Source: Thermodesulfobacteriota bacterium (GTDB lineage Bacteria > Desulfobacterota > WTBG01 > CAIYCZ01 > CAIRTM01). Taken from it: a stretch of 36,066 nt of DNA. Positions 17,339 to 25,854 of this stretch are shown here, in pieces. The first letter of the stretch is position 1. Every line of letters begins with the position of its first letter. The notes beneath the pieces are model-generated. The model saw nothing but the letters and a program-made list of their open reading frames with translations, searched no databases and was not told the DNA's origin. Position numbers and translations under genes: made by a program. The stretch lies in assembly GCA_028282925.1 (NCBI GenBank), contig JANQGV010000239.1, positions 1-36,066 of the forward strand, given 5' to 3'.

Positions 17339-18277
17339 CTAGATGTAGTACATATACACATCATTGGAAGACTTCGAGTCCGTCTCTTTATAGGCCAGTT
17401 TCGGGGGCTGATGGGTAATGGTTGTATCGGGAGGAACGGACTTAAGCAGCCAGACGTTACCGCCGATAATCGAGTTCTTTCCCACAACGGTCTCGCCCCC
17501 GAGAATTGTTGCTCCGGCATATATGACCACATTGTCCTCAATGGTAGGGTGGCGCTTGCCGCCCTTCATTATCCGGCCGTCGGCGTCCTTGCGAAAACTG
17601 AGAGCCCCGAGGGTGACGCCCTGATAAATCCGCACATTTTCGCCTATCCCGGTTGTTTCACCGATAACGATCCCGGTACCATGATCGATAAAAAAGTTTT
17701 TCCCGATGTGTGCGCCGGGATGTATGTCGATACCGGTTTTTGAATGGGCAAACTCCGTCATAATGCGGGGGATAAAGGGGATGTTCAGGTGAAACAACTC
17801 GTGGGCTACCCGGTACACGGTAATGGCAAACAGTCCCGGATAGCTGACAATAATTTCATCCAGGCTTTTGGCGGCCGGATCGCCCTCGTAGGCCGCCTGC
17901 ACATCACCGTAGAGCATGTCGCGTACATAGGGAATCCGGGAGAGAAATGTTACCGTTGCTTCAACGGCACGGTACATGATCTGCTCGTCGCTTTCCGGAA
18001 CAGGCGGCTGGGCTGTTTTAAGGCTTTTGGCAATTTCGGCGGAGAGGCTGTGATAGACGGCGATGATTTTTTCCCATACATACAGCCGTATTTCTTCCCG
18101 GGTCAGTTCCAGCTTTTCGTAATAGCCCGGGAAGACCACATTGATAATGTCGATAATAATTTCTTCAACAGCTTCGCGTGAGGGGAGGTTGGGGCCCTGG
18201 AGGTGGTTTATGCCCTCATCAACGGTATAGCTGTCGAGTATTTCATTAATGATATCGCATAACTTACGATCCGGCAT
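17339..18277 (-). CDS. cysE: Serine O-acetyltransferase
   Basis: A 312-residue cytosolic enzyme that acetylates L-serine with acetyl-CoA to give O-acetylserine, the first step of cysteine synthesis. An alpha-helical N-terminal half is followed by a left-handed beta-helix of hexapeptide repeats containing HPGAHIGKNFFIDHG, GIVIGETTGIG and GATILGG; the DHG His is the expected catalytic base. It belongs to the longer type found with NIF-type cysteine desulfurases. The ATG at 18277 is chosen; an upstream TTG at 18295 would add six residues. It overlaps the end of nifS by 14 nt, so translation is probably coupled, and supplies cysteine to the desulfurase. Confidence 0.92.
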   Translation of the reverse strand: MPDRKLCDIINEILDSYTVDEGINHLQGPNLPSREAVEEIIIDIINVVFPGYYEKLELTREEIRLYVWEKIIAVYHSLSAEIAKSLKTAQPPVPESDEQIMYRAVEATVTFLSRIPYVRDMLYGDVQAAYEGDPAAKSLDEIIVSYPGLFAITVYRVAHELFHLNIPFIPRIMTEFAHSKTGIDIHPGAHIGKNFFIDHGTGIVIGETTGIGENVRIYQGVTLGALSFRKDADGRIMKGGKRHPTIEDNVVIYAGATILGGETVVGKNSIIGGNVWLLKSVPPDTTITHQPPKLAYKETDSKSSNDVYMYYI

Positions 18278-19445
18278 TGAGCTCGTCCCTGCCAAAAGGG
18301 GATATCTCCCGCAAGCGGTTTTCTATCCGCAGCATGTTTTCGATAATATAGTCGATGTCATCGTCCGTGTTATACCGACTCAGACTGAATCGGACGGACC
18401 CATGCACCCGGGTAAAGGGAACACCCATTGCACGCAACACATGGGAAGGCTCAAGCGATCCGGAGGTGCAGGCTGAGCCGGAGGATGCGGCAATGCCCAC
18501 CTCACTCAACAGAATAAGGATGGATTCTCCCTCAATGTACTTGAAGCTGATGTTGGCGGTATTTGGCAATCGGTGTTTCCTGTCGCCGTTAATGGAAGCG
18601 TCCAGCGCTTTTTCAAGCAGTTCTGTTTCCAAGCGGTCCCGTAACGCTTTGACGGTCGTGTTTTCTTCTTCCATGTGCTGCAGTGCAAGCTCACAGGCTT
18701 TGCCCAGTCCCACAATATAGGGAACATTTTCAGTTCCGGCGCGCCGGCCGTGCTCCTGGTGGCCGCCCATGATAAAGGGCACGCAATGAGTCCCTTTTCT
18801 GACATACAAAGCACCGATTCCCTTGGGCGCGTGCAGCTTGTGCCCGGAAATCGACAAAAGATCAATGGGAGTATTTTTCAGGTCTATATCAATTTTTCCG
18901 GCGGCCTGCACGGCATCGGTATGAAAAGCAGCACCGGCCTGTCTGGAGATTTCGGCAACCTGCTGAATGGGAAATATGACGCCGGTTTCATTATTGGCCC
19001 ACATAACGGACACCAGCGCGGTGTCGCCGTCGAGCTTTTCACGCAGTTCGTCCAGATCGAGTTGCCCGTCGCGATCTACGGTCAGCTCGGTTACCCGGTA
19101 GCCGTTTTTCCCCAGATGCTGAAAGACGTTTTTTACAGCCGGGTGTTCAACGCGGGATGTAATAATGTGTTTTTTCTCCGGCTGTGCTGCAAGCACACCC
19201 TGGATAGCGGCATTGTCGCTTTCTGTTCCGCAGGACGTAAAGACTATTTCGGACGGGTCGGCCTGTAGCAGGGCGGCGACCTGTTCACGGGCCTGGTCGA
19301 TATACTTTTTAACCTGGCCTCCGAAAAGGTGCATGCTGGAGGGGTTGCCGTACAATTCTGTAAAGTAGGGCTGCATTGCTTCGGCGACTTCCGGGGCAAC
19401 CATGGTGGTTGCATTATTATCGGCATAAACAGTTCGGGTGCTCAC
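18264..19445 (-). CDS. nifS: Cysteine desulfurase, NifS type
   Basis: A 393-residue PLP enzyme that takes sulfur from L-cysteine as a persulfide and passes it to the NifU scaffold. PLP-binding Lys203 lies in SGHKLHAPKG, the active-site Cys326 loop reads SSGSACTSGS, and the NNATT motif is at the N-terminus. The short, flexible Cys loop puts it in group I (NifS/IscS). It starts with GTG, overlapping the nifU stop in GTGA and preceded by GAGGAGG, so translation is tightly coupled. It is the middle gene of nifU-nifS-cysE. No nitrogenase structural gene is in the window, so a housekeeping Fe-S role is likely. Confidence 0.95.
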   Translation of the reverse strand: MSTRTVYADNNATTMVAPEVAEAMQPYFTELYGNPSSMHLFGGQVKKYIDQAREQVAALLQADPSEIVFTSCGTESDNAAIQGVLAAQPEKKHIITSRVEHPAVKNVFQHLGKNGYRVTELTVDRDGQLDLDELREKLDGDTALVSVMWANNETGVIFPIQQVAEISRQAGAAFHTDAVQAAGKIDIDLKNTPIDLLSISGHKLHAPKGIGALYVRKGTHCVPFIMGGHQEHGRRAGTENVPYIVGLGKACELALQHMEEENTTVKALRDRLETELLEKALDASINGDRKHRLPNTANISFKYIEGESILILLSEVGIAASSGSACTSGSLEPSHVLRAMGVPFTRVHGSVRFSLSRYNTDDDIDYIIENMLRIENRLREISPFGRDELNAGS

Positions 19446-20290
19446 GGCTTCACCTCCTCAATGAAAATATCCTCGCTTACAAACTCTTTCAACTTCGGCT
19501 CTATATATTTTTTCAGGGTGAACTGGGCGCTGGTACAGGAGGAGCACATGCCCCGCAGTGATACCAGAACCTTGTCGCCTTCGATATCAATCAACTCAAT
19601 ATCGCCGCCGTCCGCCTTGAGCATGGGGCGAATTTCTTTTTCAAAGGTTTCTTCAATGAGCTTCATTTTCTGAATATTGCTCAATTTCTTATTTGGTTGT
19701 GCCTCGGGCTGCTGCTCGGTGACAGACATTTTTATTGAGTCGAGTAGTTCCTGTATTTTTCCATGACACCCTCTGCAGCCCCCGCCGGCCTTGGTATAAT
19801 TGGTAACGTCCTCAACGGTTTTGAGGTTGTTTTCACGAGCAACCTGCAGAATTTCTTCATCGGTCACGCCAAAGCATTCGCACGCAATGTGCTTTTTCTT
19901 TTCGGCCAGTGTTTCCGGAGGAATGCCGCGGAAGTTGCTGATGGCGGCCTCTAAGGCCTCATGCCCCATAACAGAGCAGTGCATTTTTTCCGGAGGCAGG
20001 CCTCCGAGAAAATCGGCAATGTCTTTATTGGATATTTTTTCGACCTCATCGACGGTTTTTCCGATAATCATTTCGGTCAGGGCGGAAGCAGAGGCTACCG
20101 CACTGCCGCATCCGAAGGTCTGAAACTTTGCATCGGTCACAATACCGTTATCATCAATTTTAAGCATAAGCTTCAATTGATCGCCACAGGCAAGAGATCC
20201 GGCCTCGCCGACCGCATCAGCATCCTGCATTTCACCGACATTGCGGGGGTTTAAAAAATGCTCCCGAACTTTTTCGGTATATTCCCACAT
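19442..20290 (-). CDS. nifU: Fe-S cluster assembly scaffold NifU (three-domain)
   Basis: A 282-residue full-length NifU. The IscU-like N-terminal domain carries the three cluster-assembly cysteines Cys35, Cys61 and Cys105, with Asp37 beside the first. The central BFD-like domain has Cys137, Cys139, Cys172 and Cys175 for a stable [2Fe-2S] cluster. The C-terminal Nfu domain has the CSSC pair Cys249/Cys252 for transient [4Fe-4S] assembly. It receives sulfur from the co-encoded NifS and hands clusters to apo-proteins. An AAAGGAG Shine-Dalgarno precedes the ATG. It is the first gene of the three-gene operon. No iscR-like repressor gene or iscA/hscBA set accompanies it. Confidence 0.96.
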   Translation of the reverse strand: MWEYTEKVREHFLNPRNVGEMQDADAVGEAGSLACGDQLKLMLKIDDNGIVTDAKFQTFGCGSAVASASALTEMIIGKTVDEVEKISNKDIADFLGGLPPEKMHCSVMGHEALEAAISNFRGIPPETLAEKKKHIACECFGVTDEEILQVARENNLKTVEDVTNYTKAGGGCRGCHGKIQELLDSIKMSVTEQQPEAQPNKKLSNIQKMKLIEETFEKEIRPMLKADGGDIELIDIEGDKVLVSLRGMCSSCTSAQFTLKKYIEPKLKEFVSEDIFIEEVKP

Positions 20291-20386
20291 AATGTATCTC
20301 CTTTAGTCTAATAAGTGTTTTCCTGTGTATCAGCTTTTGAGAAGCATGACCGATATGCCGGTAACGACACTTTTTCGTACTCACTT

Positions 20387-20923
20387 TCAGACGTCGACAA
20401 GACGCTTGAGCGTTTCACAATAGGTTGTAAAATCGGCGTTGCTGAATAAGACAAACACCGCCAGCTCCAGGCCGGTTTTGCCCTTAAGATGTTCAATTAC
20501 CGCAGACAGGGCAATGTCTGATGCTTCCTGAATCGGATAGCCATAGACACCGGTACTGATCGATGGAAAGGCAATGCTTTTCAGGTTGTGTTCATCGGCA
20601 CGTTTCAGGCTGGTCGTATAGGCACTGCGCAACAGTTCCGGTTCCCCGGACTTACCGCCGCGAAAAACCGGACCCACCGTATGGATTACTTTTTTGGCCG
20701 CAAGGTTACCCGCGGTGGTTATAACGGCCGTTCCCGTGGGGCAGCCCCCGATTTTGCGGCACTCTTCCATAATAGCCGGTCCGCCTGCCCGATGAATGGC
20801 TCCGTCAACCCCGCCGCCGCCGGCAAGCCGCGAATTGGCCGCGTTGACAATCGCATCTACCGTCTCAACGGTTATGTCGCCCTGACGCAAAGAAAGTACC
20901 GTTTTTTGTATGGTGATGTCCAT
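20387..20923 (-). CDS. Macrodomain protein, O-acetyl-ADP-ribose deacetylase (YmdB) type
   Basis: A 178-residue single-domain protein. ADP-ribose-binding hallmarks are VDAIVNAANSRLAGGGGVDGAIH (about 23-45), including the conserved Asn and Asp, and SISTGVYGYP (about 121-130), with VIHTVGP between. Family members hydrolyse O-acetyl-ADP-ribose or ADP-ribosyl groups in the cytoplasm. It is upstream of nifU on the same strand with a 96-nt gap, and after the yggS-like gene with a 164-nt gap. No toxin or ADP-ribosyltransferase partner is adjacent, so a stand-alone detoxifying or regulatory role is likely. Confidence 0.92.
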   Translation of the reverse strand: MDITIQKTVLSLRQGDITVETVDAIVNAANSRLAGGGGVDGAIHRAGGPAIMEECRKIGGCPTGTAVITTAGNLAAKKVIHTVGPVFRGGKSGEPELLRSAYTTSLKRADEHNLKSIAFPSISTGVYGYPIQEASDIALSAVIEHLKGKTGLELAVFVLFSNADFTTYCETLKRLVDV

Positions 20924-21087
20924 ACCCTTTTCCCCCGGCGGAATTCTCCGTCAATTTACATTGTATACCATAAAACAGCCGGTTTTTGAATACATATAGA
21001 AATTCATCCTTCTTTTTGAAGGAAACCCGCGCAGTTCGGCTGAAAAAGCCCGTCAAAGCCGGGCGGTAATACGTTTGCACACAAGCC

Positions 21088-21768
21088 TTACCGGTTGTAT
21101 GAACGTGCTCCAAACACAACTGTGCCGAGTCGTACCATTGTTGCACCCTCTTCTATGGCCACCCGGTACGAATCGGACATGCCCATGGAGAGAGTTTCCA
21201 TCGTGATACCGGGAACAGCAAGGGTTTGAAGCGATTCAAAAAGCTGGCGGGTTTTTCTAAAATGCGGCCGGCTGTCTTCCGGGTCTCCGGTGAGCGGGCC
21301 CATGGTCATAAGGCCCGTGACCTGCATATGCTTCAATTTTGCCATTTCGGCCACAAGCACCTCTAATGTACCCATGTCCGGAGCAACCCCCGACTTAGCG
21401 GCTTCGTTGCCAATATTGATTTCAATGTAGACCGGCATGGTTTTGCCGGCCTTTTCCGCGCGCAGGCTGATGGCCCGGGCCTTTTCCAGGCTGTCGACCG
21501 TTTGGATTACATCGAACAGGTGAAGCGCTTTGTTGATTTTATTTGTCTGCAGGGGGCCGATCATATGCCGGGTGATCCGGTTTGCCTGTTCGCCCAGGTC
21601 ACGGCACATCTGTTCGGCTTCCTGGACATAGTTATGTCCGATATCTGTCGCCCCGGCTTCTACGGCTTCCAGAATTTCCTGCGGTGTCCTGGTCTTGCCC
21701 GCCAGGACAATGGTTACGGTATCGGGTATTTCACGTCTGATTTTCAGATAGTTTTCTGCAATGCTCAT
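21088..21768 (-). CDS. yggS: YggS-family PLP homeostasis protein
   Basis: A 226-residue single-domain PLP-binding protein of the YggS/PROSC family, a fold-type III barrel that buffers pyridoxal phosphate in the cytoplasm. The PLP Lys is probably Lys25, in VLAGKTRTPQ; the family more often reads VSKT here. Other hallmarks are DIGHNYVQEAEQM (usually FGENYVQE), HMIGPLQTNK, VYIEINIGNEAAKSG, and METLSMGMSDSYRVAIEEGATMVRLGTVVFG at the end. The GHNYVQ variant departs from the usual GENYVQ. A GGAA motif precedes the ATG. It has no enzymatic reaction of its own. Confidence 0.93.
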   Translation of the reverse strand: MSIAENYLKIRREIPDTVTIVLAGKTRTPQEILEAVEAGATDIGHNYVQEAEQMCRDLGEQANRITRHMIGPLQTNKINKALHLFDVIQTVDSLEKARAISLRAEKAGKTMPVYIEINIGNEAAKSGVAPDMGTLEVLVAEMAKLKHMQVTGLMTMGPLTGDPEDSRPHFRKTRQLFESLQTLAVPGITMETLSMGMSDSYRVAIEEGATMVRLGTVVFGARSYNR

Positions 21769-21819
21769 GATTCCGTTGTCTTAACAATAATAAATGGATC
21801 CGGTTGTGTTCAGTCAGGC

Positions 21820-22761
21820 TCACTGGATAAAAGAACGCCAGCCGGCAATTATTGATCCCGGTTTCAGGTTGAGGGCTCCCACCGCTTCCGCCACAGGGGT
21901 GAAGCCGCAATCGACACAGCACACTTCGCCCCGGCTTTTGACATAACAGCCGGTTGTTATGGTACCGTCCGGATCGACGTTGACGAGTATATCGTCGCGA
22001 CAGTGCCAGGTGTTTTCAATCATAGACTTCAAAATTGCCCGGGAATTAATTATCGGATATCCCCGGCCTTTCAGGCGCAGCACGTTTTCAATGGCCTCAC
22101 GTCGTTCATTGCCGATCAGGGCCAGGGGTTCTTCACCCTGTCCGTAGGGATAAAAAAGCTGGACGGTCACGCCTTTTACTGCTTGAACCGGCTGTAATTG
22201 TCGGAGCAGGGTTTCTACGTCCCGCCAGTTCTCGCGGTTCATGGTAAAATGAATCAGCACCTTGGGGTGCTGCGCTTTTGAAAGGTTTTCCCACACCTGG
22301 TCAAAGGAGTTGCTGCGCAACCGGTCGTGGGTTTCCTTCAGCCCATCGAGACTTACCCACAAAACATCGGCCGGTACATCCAGGGGCCTGGTACCGTTTG
22401 TGGTGAAGCCCACCCGTAGAAACAGGTTTTTTGCATAGCGCACCAGTTCGCTGAAGGTGTGGGACCCGTCTTTCCAGATCAACGGTTCGCCGCCCTCAAA
22501 CATAACAATCCGGCAGCCCCGGGCTTTCAACTCATGCATGCAGGCAACGGCCTTTTCCCAGGAGATATGGGCTCCAGGCTCTCCGGCCCGCTGGTGAAAC
22601 GGACAGGGGCCGCATGCGAGATTACACCGATACGTCACCTTAAAGCTTGCAAAAAGCGGAATGGGCTTTCCCAGCAGTTTCCGCTGTATAAAGAAAAGAG
22701 GCAAATCAACAATCCAGGGCCGCTTTTTTACCTTCCCGAAATCCATCGCTTTATTGTTCAT
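21820..22761 (-). CDS. Radical SAM protein with a C-terminal Cys-rich region
   Basis: A 313-residue protein with the radical SAM CxxxCxxC motif as CNLACGPC (Cys46, Cys50, Cys53), preceded by KVTYR, and the GGEPL motif shortly after. Extra cysteines near the C-terminus, in GCYVKSRGEVCCVDCGF, could hold an auxiliary cluster as in SPASM or twitch proteins. The layout resembles the HpnH/SCIFF-like and peptide-modifying groups, but no precursor peptide or substrate gene is nearby, so the substrate is unknown. The ATG at 22761 is chosen; a TTG at 22782 would add seven residues. It is preceded on the same strand by the RAYT-like gene. Confidence 0.85.
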   Translation of the reverse strand: MNNKAMDFGKVKKRPWIVDLPLFFIQRKLLGKPIPLFASFKVTYRCNLACGPCPFHQRAGEPGAHISWEKAVACMHELKARGCRIVMFEGGEPLIWKDGSHTFSELVRYAKNLFLRVGFTTNGTRPLDVPADVLWVSLDGLKETHDRLRSNSFDQVWENLSKAQHPKVLIHFTMNRENWRDVETLLRQLQPVQAVKGVTVQLFYPYGQGEEPLALIGNERREAIENVLRLKGRGYPIINSRAILKSMIENTWHCRDDILVNVDPDGTITTGCYVKSRGEVCCVDCGFTPVAEAVGALNLKPGSIIAGWRSFIQ

Positions 22762-22811
22762 TGTAGCTCGTATCTGATCCAAAAATGACTAAAGGTTATA
22801 GACAGGTTACC

Positions 22812-23669
22812 TCAAGAAGGGCTTCCCGGCTGTTTTTTAAGCGCTTTGCTGACTGTGGAATAATGAATTCCCAGGAAGCGCCCGATCTCCTTCAGGCTGT
22901 ATCCACAGGTTACATGGGCGGCATACAGCTGCCTGTTCCGCTCCTCTTTGTTGGTCACTCCTTTGAAAAGGGCTTCAAGGGTCGGGCGGGTTGCAAACCG
23001 CTCTGCAAGGGGGTATTCTTCAACCGATTCTTTACCTTCCAGAAATACTTTTATCCGGTCGATAAAGGCATCGCTGCCGAGCAGTATCCTGCCCCGCACC
23101 GAACCCCATGGTGGCTCTTCATCAATACCCTTTACGATAAATTCCGTGAATCCATGGCGGGCATCTTTTATGTTCTCACCAAACCGGCCCAGAATCCAGT
23201 CTGTATTTAAAAAATCCGGTGGTTTTGCCATGCCGATGGTGGCCGGAAAGCTGCTCCAGCGCCAGGCCCGGGGATGGTTGACTTCCTTTGAGCGCACCGG
23301 AGCTAAAACGGTTTCGCGACAGACTTTCAGCAGAAAGGTTTCTTTTTCGACCACAAGGGATGAGAAGCGGCCCTGAAACAGGTGCCCGGTTTTGTTATGG
23401 GTTTTGTTATATGTCTGGGTATAGACGCCGTTCAACTGGCGCATGCCCAAAGAGAGGTTGCCGTCGGGTGTTTCTATGAGGAGAATATAGTGATTCTCCA
23501 TGAGGCAAAAGGCATGACAGATCCAGTGATATTTCTCTACAACGCCTGCCAGCACTTCCAGGAAAAGCTCGCGGTCCCGGTCGTCGTCAAAGATGTTTTG
23601 TTTGTTGTTGCCCTGGGTGCACAGATAATACAGTGCACCGGGAAATTCTACGCGCAGTGTTCGTGCCAT
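22812..23669 (-). CDS. RAYT-like Y1 transposase relative lacking its catalytic residues
   Basis: A 285-residue protein of the REP-associated tyrosine transposase group (Y1_Tnp, PF01797). The start at MARTLRVEF is the family N-terminus; the longer frame to 23735 runs into repeat DNA. Family motifs are FPGALYY, MENHY, KTGHLFQGRF and WRWSSF. The HUH metal site that should read H-hydrophobic-H reads HYI, and the segment that should read CRYIVLNPVRA reads CRETVLAPVRS, so the second His and the presumed nucleophilic Tyr are both replaced. A C-terminal helix-turn-helix (LKEIGRFLGIHYSTVSKAL) is intact and the frame is open. It is therefore likely a DNA-binding derivative unable to cut DNA. Confidence 0.85.
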   Translation of the reverse strand: MARTLRVEFPGALYYLCTQGNNKQNIFDDDRDRELFLEVLAGVVEKYHWICHAFCLMENHYILLIETPDGNLSLGMRQLNGVYTQTYNKTHNKTGHLFQGRFSSLVVEKETFLLKVCRETVLAPVRSKEVNHPRAWRWSSFPATIGMAKPPDFLNTDWILGRFGENIKDARHGFTEFIVKGIDEEPPWGSVRGRILLGSDAFIDRIKVFLEGKESVEEYPLAERFATRPTLEALFKGVTNKEERNRQLYAAHVTCGYSLKEIGRFLGIHYSTVSKALKKQPGSPS

Positions 23670-23700
23670 ATTAAATACTATAACATATAAACCAAGGCTC

Positions 23701-23754
23701 TTCAAGACCTGACCCTTGCCTTGGTGTGCTTTCATCTGCCTGCCGGATGGCAGG
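23701..23754. repeat. Candidate RAYT-associated end sequence and REP-like hairpin
   Basis: Just outside the RAYT-like start lies TTCAAGACCTGACCC (23701-23715), a sequence I recall flanking many Y1-type transposase genes in related bacteria. It is followed by the hairpin CCTGCC-GGAT-GGCAGG (23739-23754). The hairpin ends 1 nt before the stop of the FkbH-like gene and has no T run on the minus strand. I see no matching copy at the other side of the gene (about 22780-22812). The recollection of the flank is from memory and unverified. Confidence 0.4.
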
Positions 23755-23755
23755 A

Positions 23756-25582
23756 CTATCCTTTCAAGGGGAGGATTTCTTTGAATAGTTTTCTTTTAAG
23801 GTTACGATACACGTAATCGGCATAAAAGGCTATGCAGCGGAGTTCTTTTTCCAGGAAACCGTACTTCACCGTAAACCGTTCCTGTATCAGCGCATTAAGG
23901 CTGTTTGCCAGCTGATAGTAGGCATACCGGTTATAGTGACGCAGGTTGTTTGAGTGATGTTCAGGCTCCTGTAAAAACCGTCGCACGTCGCAGATTACCG
24001 CATGCTCGTGTCCTTTGACGATATCCTCAAGGGCCCGGTTCATGCGGGCGTGATGTTCCCAGCGGTTTTGCTGTGGGTTCTTGGGATATACAACTTCGGA
24101 TCCGTTCATAAGGATCAGTGTTTTTTGCTTGTCGATTGTAGTGCACAGCCAGTTAATGTTCTCTTTAAAGGACGCTACTGTTTCACCGCCCAGGAACGTA
24201 AAATTTTCCTGAAACCATTCCAGAAATTCGGGAGAAAAGCGCTTCTTTTTTCGGTGGGCGTTTATGAGGCCGGCCCGGTTTTTTGAGTCGGTAATATCGA
24301 CGGTAACGTCTCCATAGGGAACAATAAAATCGGTATCACGATAGCGGTACAACCCCTGGGAATAGTCCTGGAGTACACTGTAGATATATATATCGTATTT
24401 GGTGTTGAGCAGGTCGGTGGTATAGGCCTGGCGATCCAGAAACATGAGCCTGTCGATGATGTGTCCGTATGTATCGATGGTGGCCCTGTTGCAGCGTTTT
24501 AGAATTTCGGTATGCTCACCATGAACGGAAAGCCCGTGTTGTGATACCCGGGTAAACTCCGTGTCCAGGTGAAGTCCTTTGGTCAGGTAGGGACCGATCT
24601 GTTCCAAATCGCAGCCGCCTTTAATAAGAATGCGGGGCTTTTTCCACGGCGACTCACTTTTTTGATCTCCAGTGCTCAGCGGTTCGTCCCCGGACTCTTC
24701 CGTTATCCAGTCGGGAGTTGAGCCGGCCCTGAGGGGGGTTGCGCATTCTCCATCAATGGAGATGTCCGGGCATTGCAGCTTGTTGTACAGCCAGTTTTCA
24801 ACGCCCATATTGAGAATGCGGCATGAAAAAAGAAAATGCAGCAGACGACCGCCCCTTGCGGCATAAAATCCGCAGATACCGTAATCGCCGTAATTGTCCG
24901 CAACCCGCACATATGCAGCTTCAACCGAAGCATCGTTAAGCAGCGTTTCGAGCTCGTCCTCCTGCAGCCGGATTTTGGTGTAGTTGAGCTGATTGGTACG
25001 GTTGATCATTTCAAGGATGCGGTTCTGCTCGGCCAGGCAGTCCGTTGAGATGCGGACCCTGATGCCGGAACTTCGCAGGAAGTCCTCATTGCTGCTGCCG
25101 GTGCGTTGTTTTTCGGCCTGCTTCTGCTCAAGTATTTTATATTGATTCAATCGTGAAAGCGCTTCATCGTTTTTGCCTTTACACGCATCAAGATCAAGAA
25201 TGGTTTCGAGAATTTCAGGCGTTGCGGTCTGCAAATCAGGGTTGTAGAATTTCGCTTCTTCCAGGTTGCCGGGATTATCGTCGACAAAAAGCACATTGGG
25301 TGCCCGAAGCTGCATGTCGGTTATGATTTCGGAGATCAGTTGACCCTTCGGCGCCCATGCTATGCGCGGAAAGACAAACGAGTCCCACATGCCTGCTTGT
25401 TCCAGCCGGACCCTGGCATCCTCAAAGGTGTTTTTGGAACAGATCGAGCTCACAATGCCCCGGCGGTTCAGCGTGCGCACAATAGAGCAGTTTTTTTCTA
25501 TAAGGGTAACGGGCCCTTCTGAAAGAGTGCCCTGCCAGAAGGTTTCATCAAGGTCCCAAATGACCAGTTTTATTTGCTGCAT
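23756..25582 (-). CDS. FkbH-like HAD protein with a C-terminal SGNH-like domain
   Basis: A 608-residue protein. The N-terminal HAD phosphatase-like domain begins IKLVIWDLDETFWQGTL (the DxDxT nucleophile motif) and continues with SICSKN and VLFVDDNPGN, all characteristic of FkbH. FkbH-type enzymes load glyceryl units onto carrier proteins in polyketide synthesis or act in related transfers. A GNAT-like middle section follows (about 190-270). After residue about 300 a second region contains IKGGCDLEQIG and ends with TLILMNGSEV and LRHYNRYAYYQLANSLNALI, which look like an SGNH/GDSL-type fold. The start is placed at the ATG after an AGAGAAGA Shine-Dalgarno; a TTG 18 nt upstream is possible. No PKS, NRPS or acyl carrier gene is nearby, so the substrate is unknown. 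Confidence 0.82.
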   Translation of the reverse strand: MQQIKLVIWDLDETFWQGTLSEGPVTLIEKNCSIVRTLNRRGIVSSICSKNTFEDARVRLEQAGMWDSFVFPRIAWAPKGQLISEIITDMQLRAPNVLFVDDNPGNLEEAKFYNPDLQTATPEILETILDLDACKGKNDEALSRLNQYKILEQKQAEKQRTGSSNEDFLRSSGIRVRISTDCLAEQNRILEMINRTNQLNYTKIRLQEDELETLLNDASVEAAYVRVADNYGDYGICGFYAARGGRLLHFLFSCRILNMGVENWLYNKLQCPDISIDGECATPLRAGSTPDWITEESGDEPLSTGDQKSESPWKKPRILIKGGCDLEQIGPYLTKGLHLDTEFTRVSQHGLSVHGEHTEILKRCNRATIDTYGHIIDRLMFLDRQAYTTDLLNTKYDIYIYSVLQDYSQGLYRYRDTDFIVPYGDVTVDITDSKNRAGLINAHRKKKRFSPEFLEWFQENFTFLGGETVASFKENINWLCTTIDKQKTLILMNGSEVVYPKNPQQNRWEHHARMNRALEDIVKGHEHAVICDVRRFLQEPEHHSNNLRHYNRYAYYQLANSLNALIQERFTVKYGFLEKELRCIAFYADYVYRNLKRKLFKEILPLKG

Positions 25583-25795
25583 ACCGTCTTCTCTCGGCAA
25601 TCACGAAGGATAAAACAGGCGATGACACAGGTCCACCGCCTTGGGATTAATCAAATAGAGGGATTGTATTCCTGCCGGAAAAATTTGAATTAGCTAAGAA
25701 ATACAAAGAGTTATACTCTTATATGCCTGAAAAGTCAAGCTGTCGATATACACACTATATAGTATCGCTATTGAAATAACTCCTCTATATATACA

Positions 25796-25834
25796 AAAGA
25801 AAAGCCCCGGGTGGAAAGCAGGGGGCTTTTCTTG
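25796..25834. terminator. Bidirectional intrinsic terminator after the large chelatase-like gene
   Basis: AGAAAAGCCCC (25798-25808) pairs with GGGGCTTTTCT (25822-25832), with a loop of 13 nt. The A-rich side becomes a T-rich tract on the minus strand. It lies 20 nt past the stop of the 813-residue chelatase-like gene. The rest of the 254-bp gap up to the FkbH-like gene is AT-rich with no coding frame. Confidence 0.8.
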
Positions 25835-25854
25835 AAGAGATACCTTTACAAACC

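Noticed and set aside
22812-23754. Complete mobile element around the RAYT-like gene
   Set aside because: The flank-like sequence is seen only on one side, there are no terminal inverted repeats or target duplication, and the protein lacks catalytic residues.
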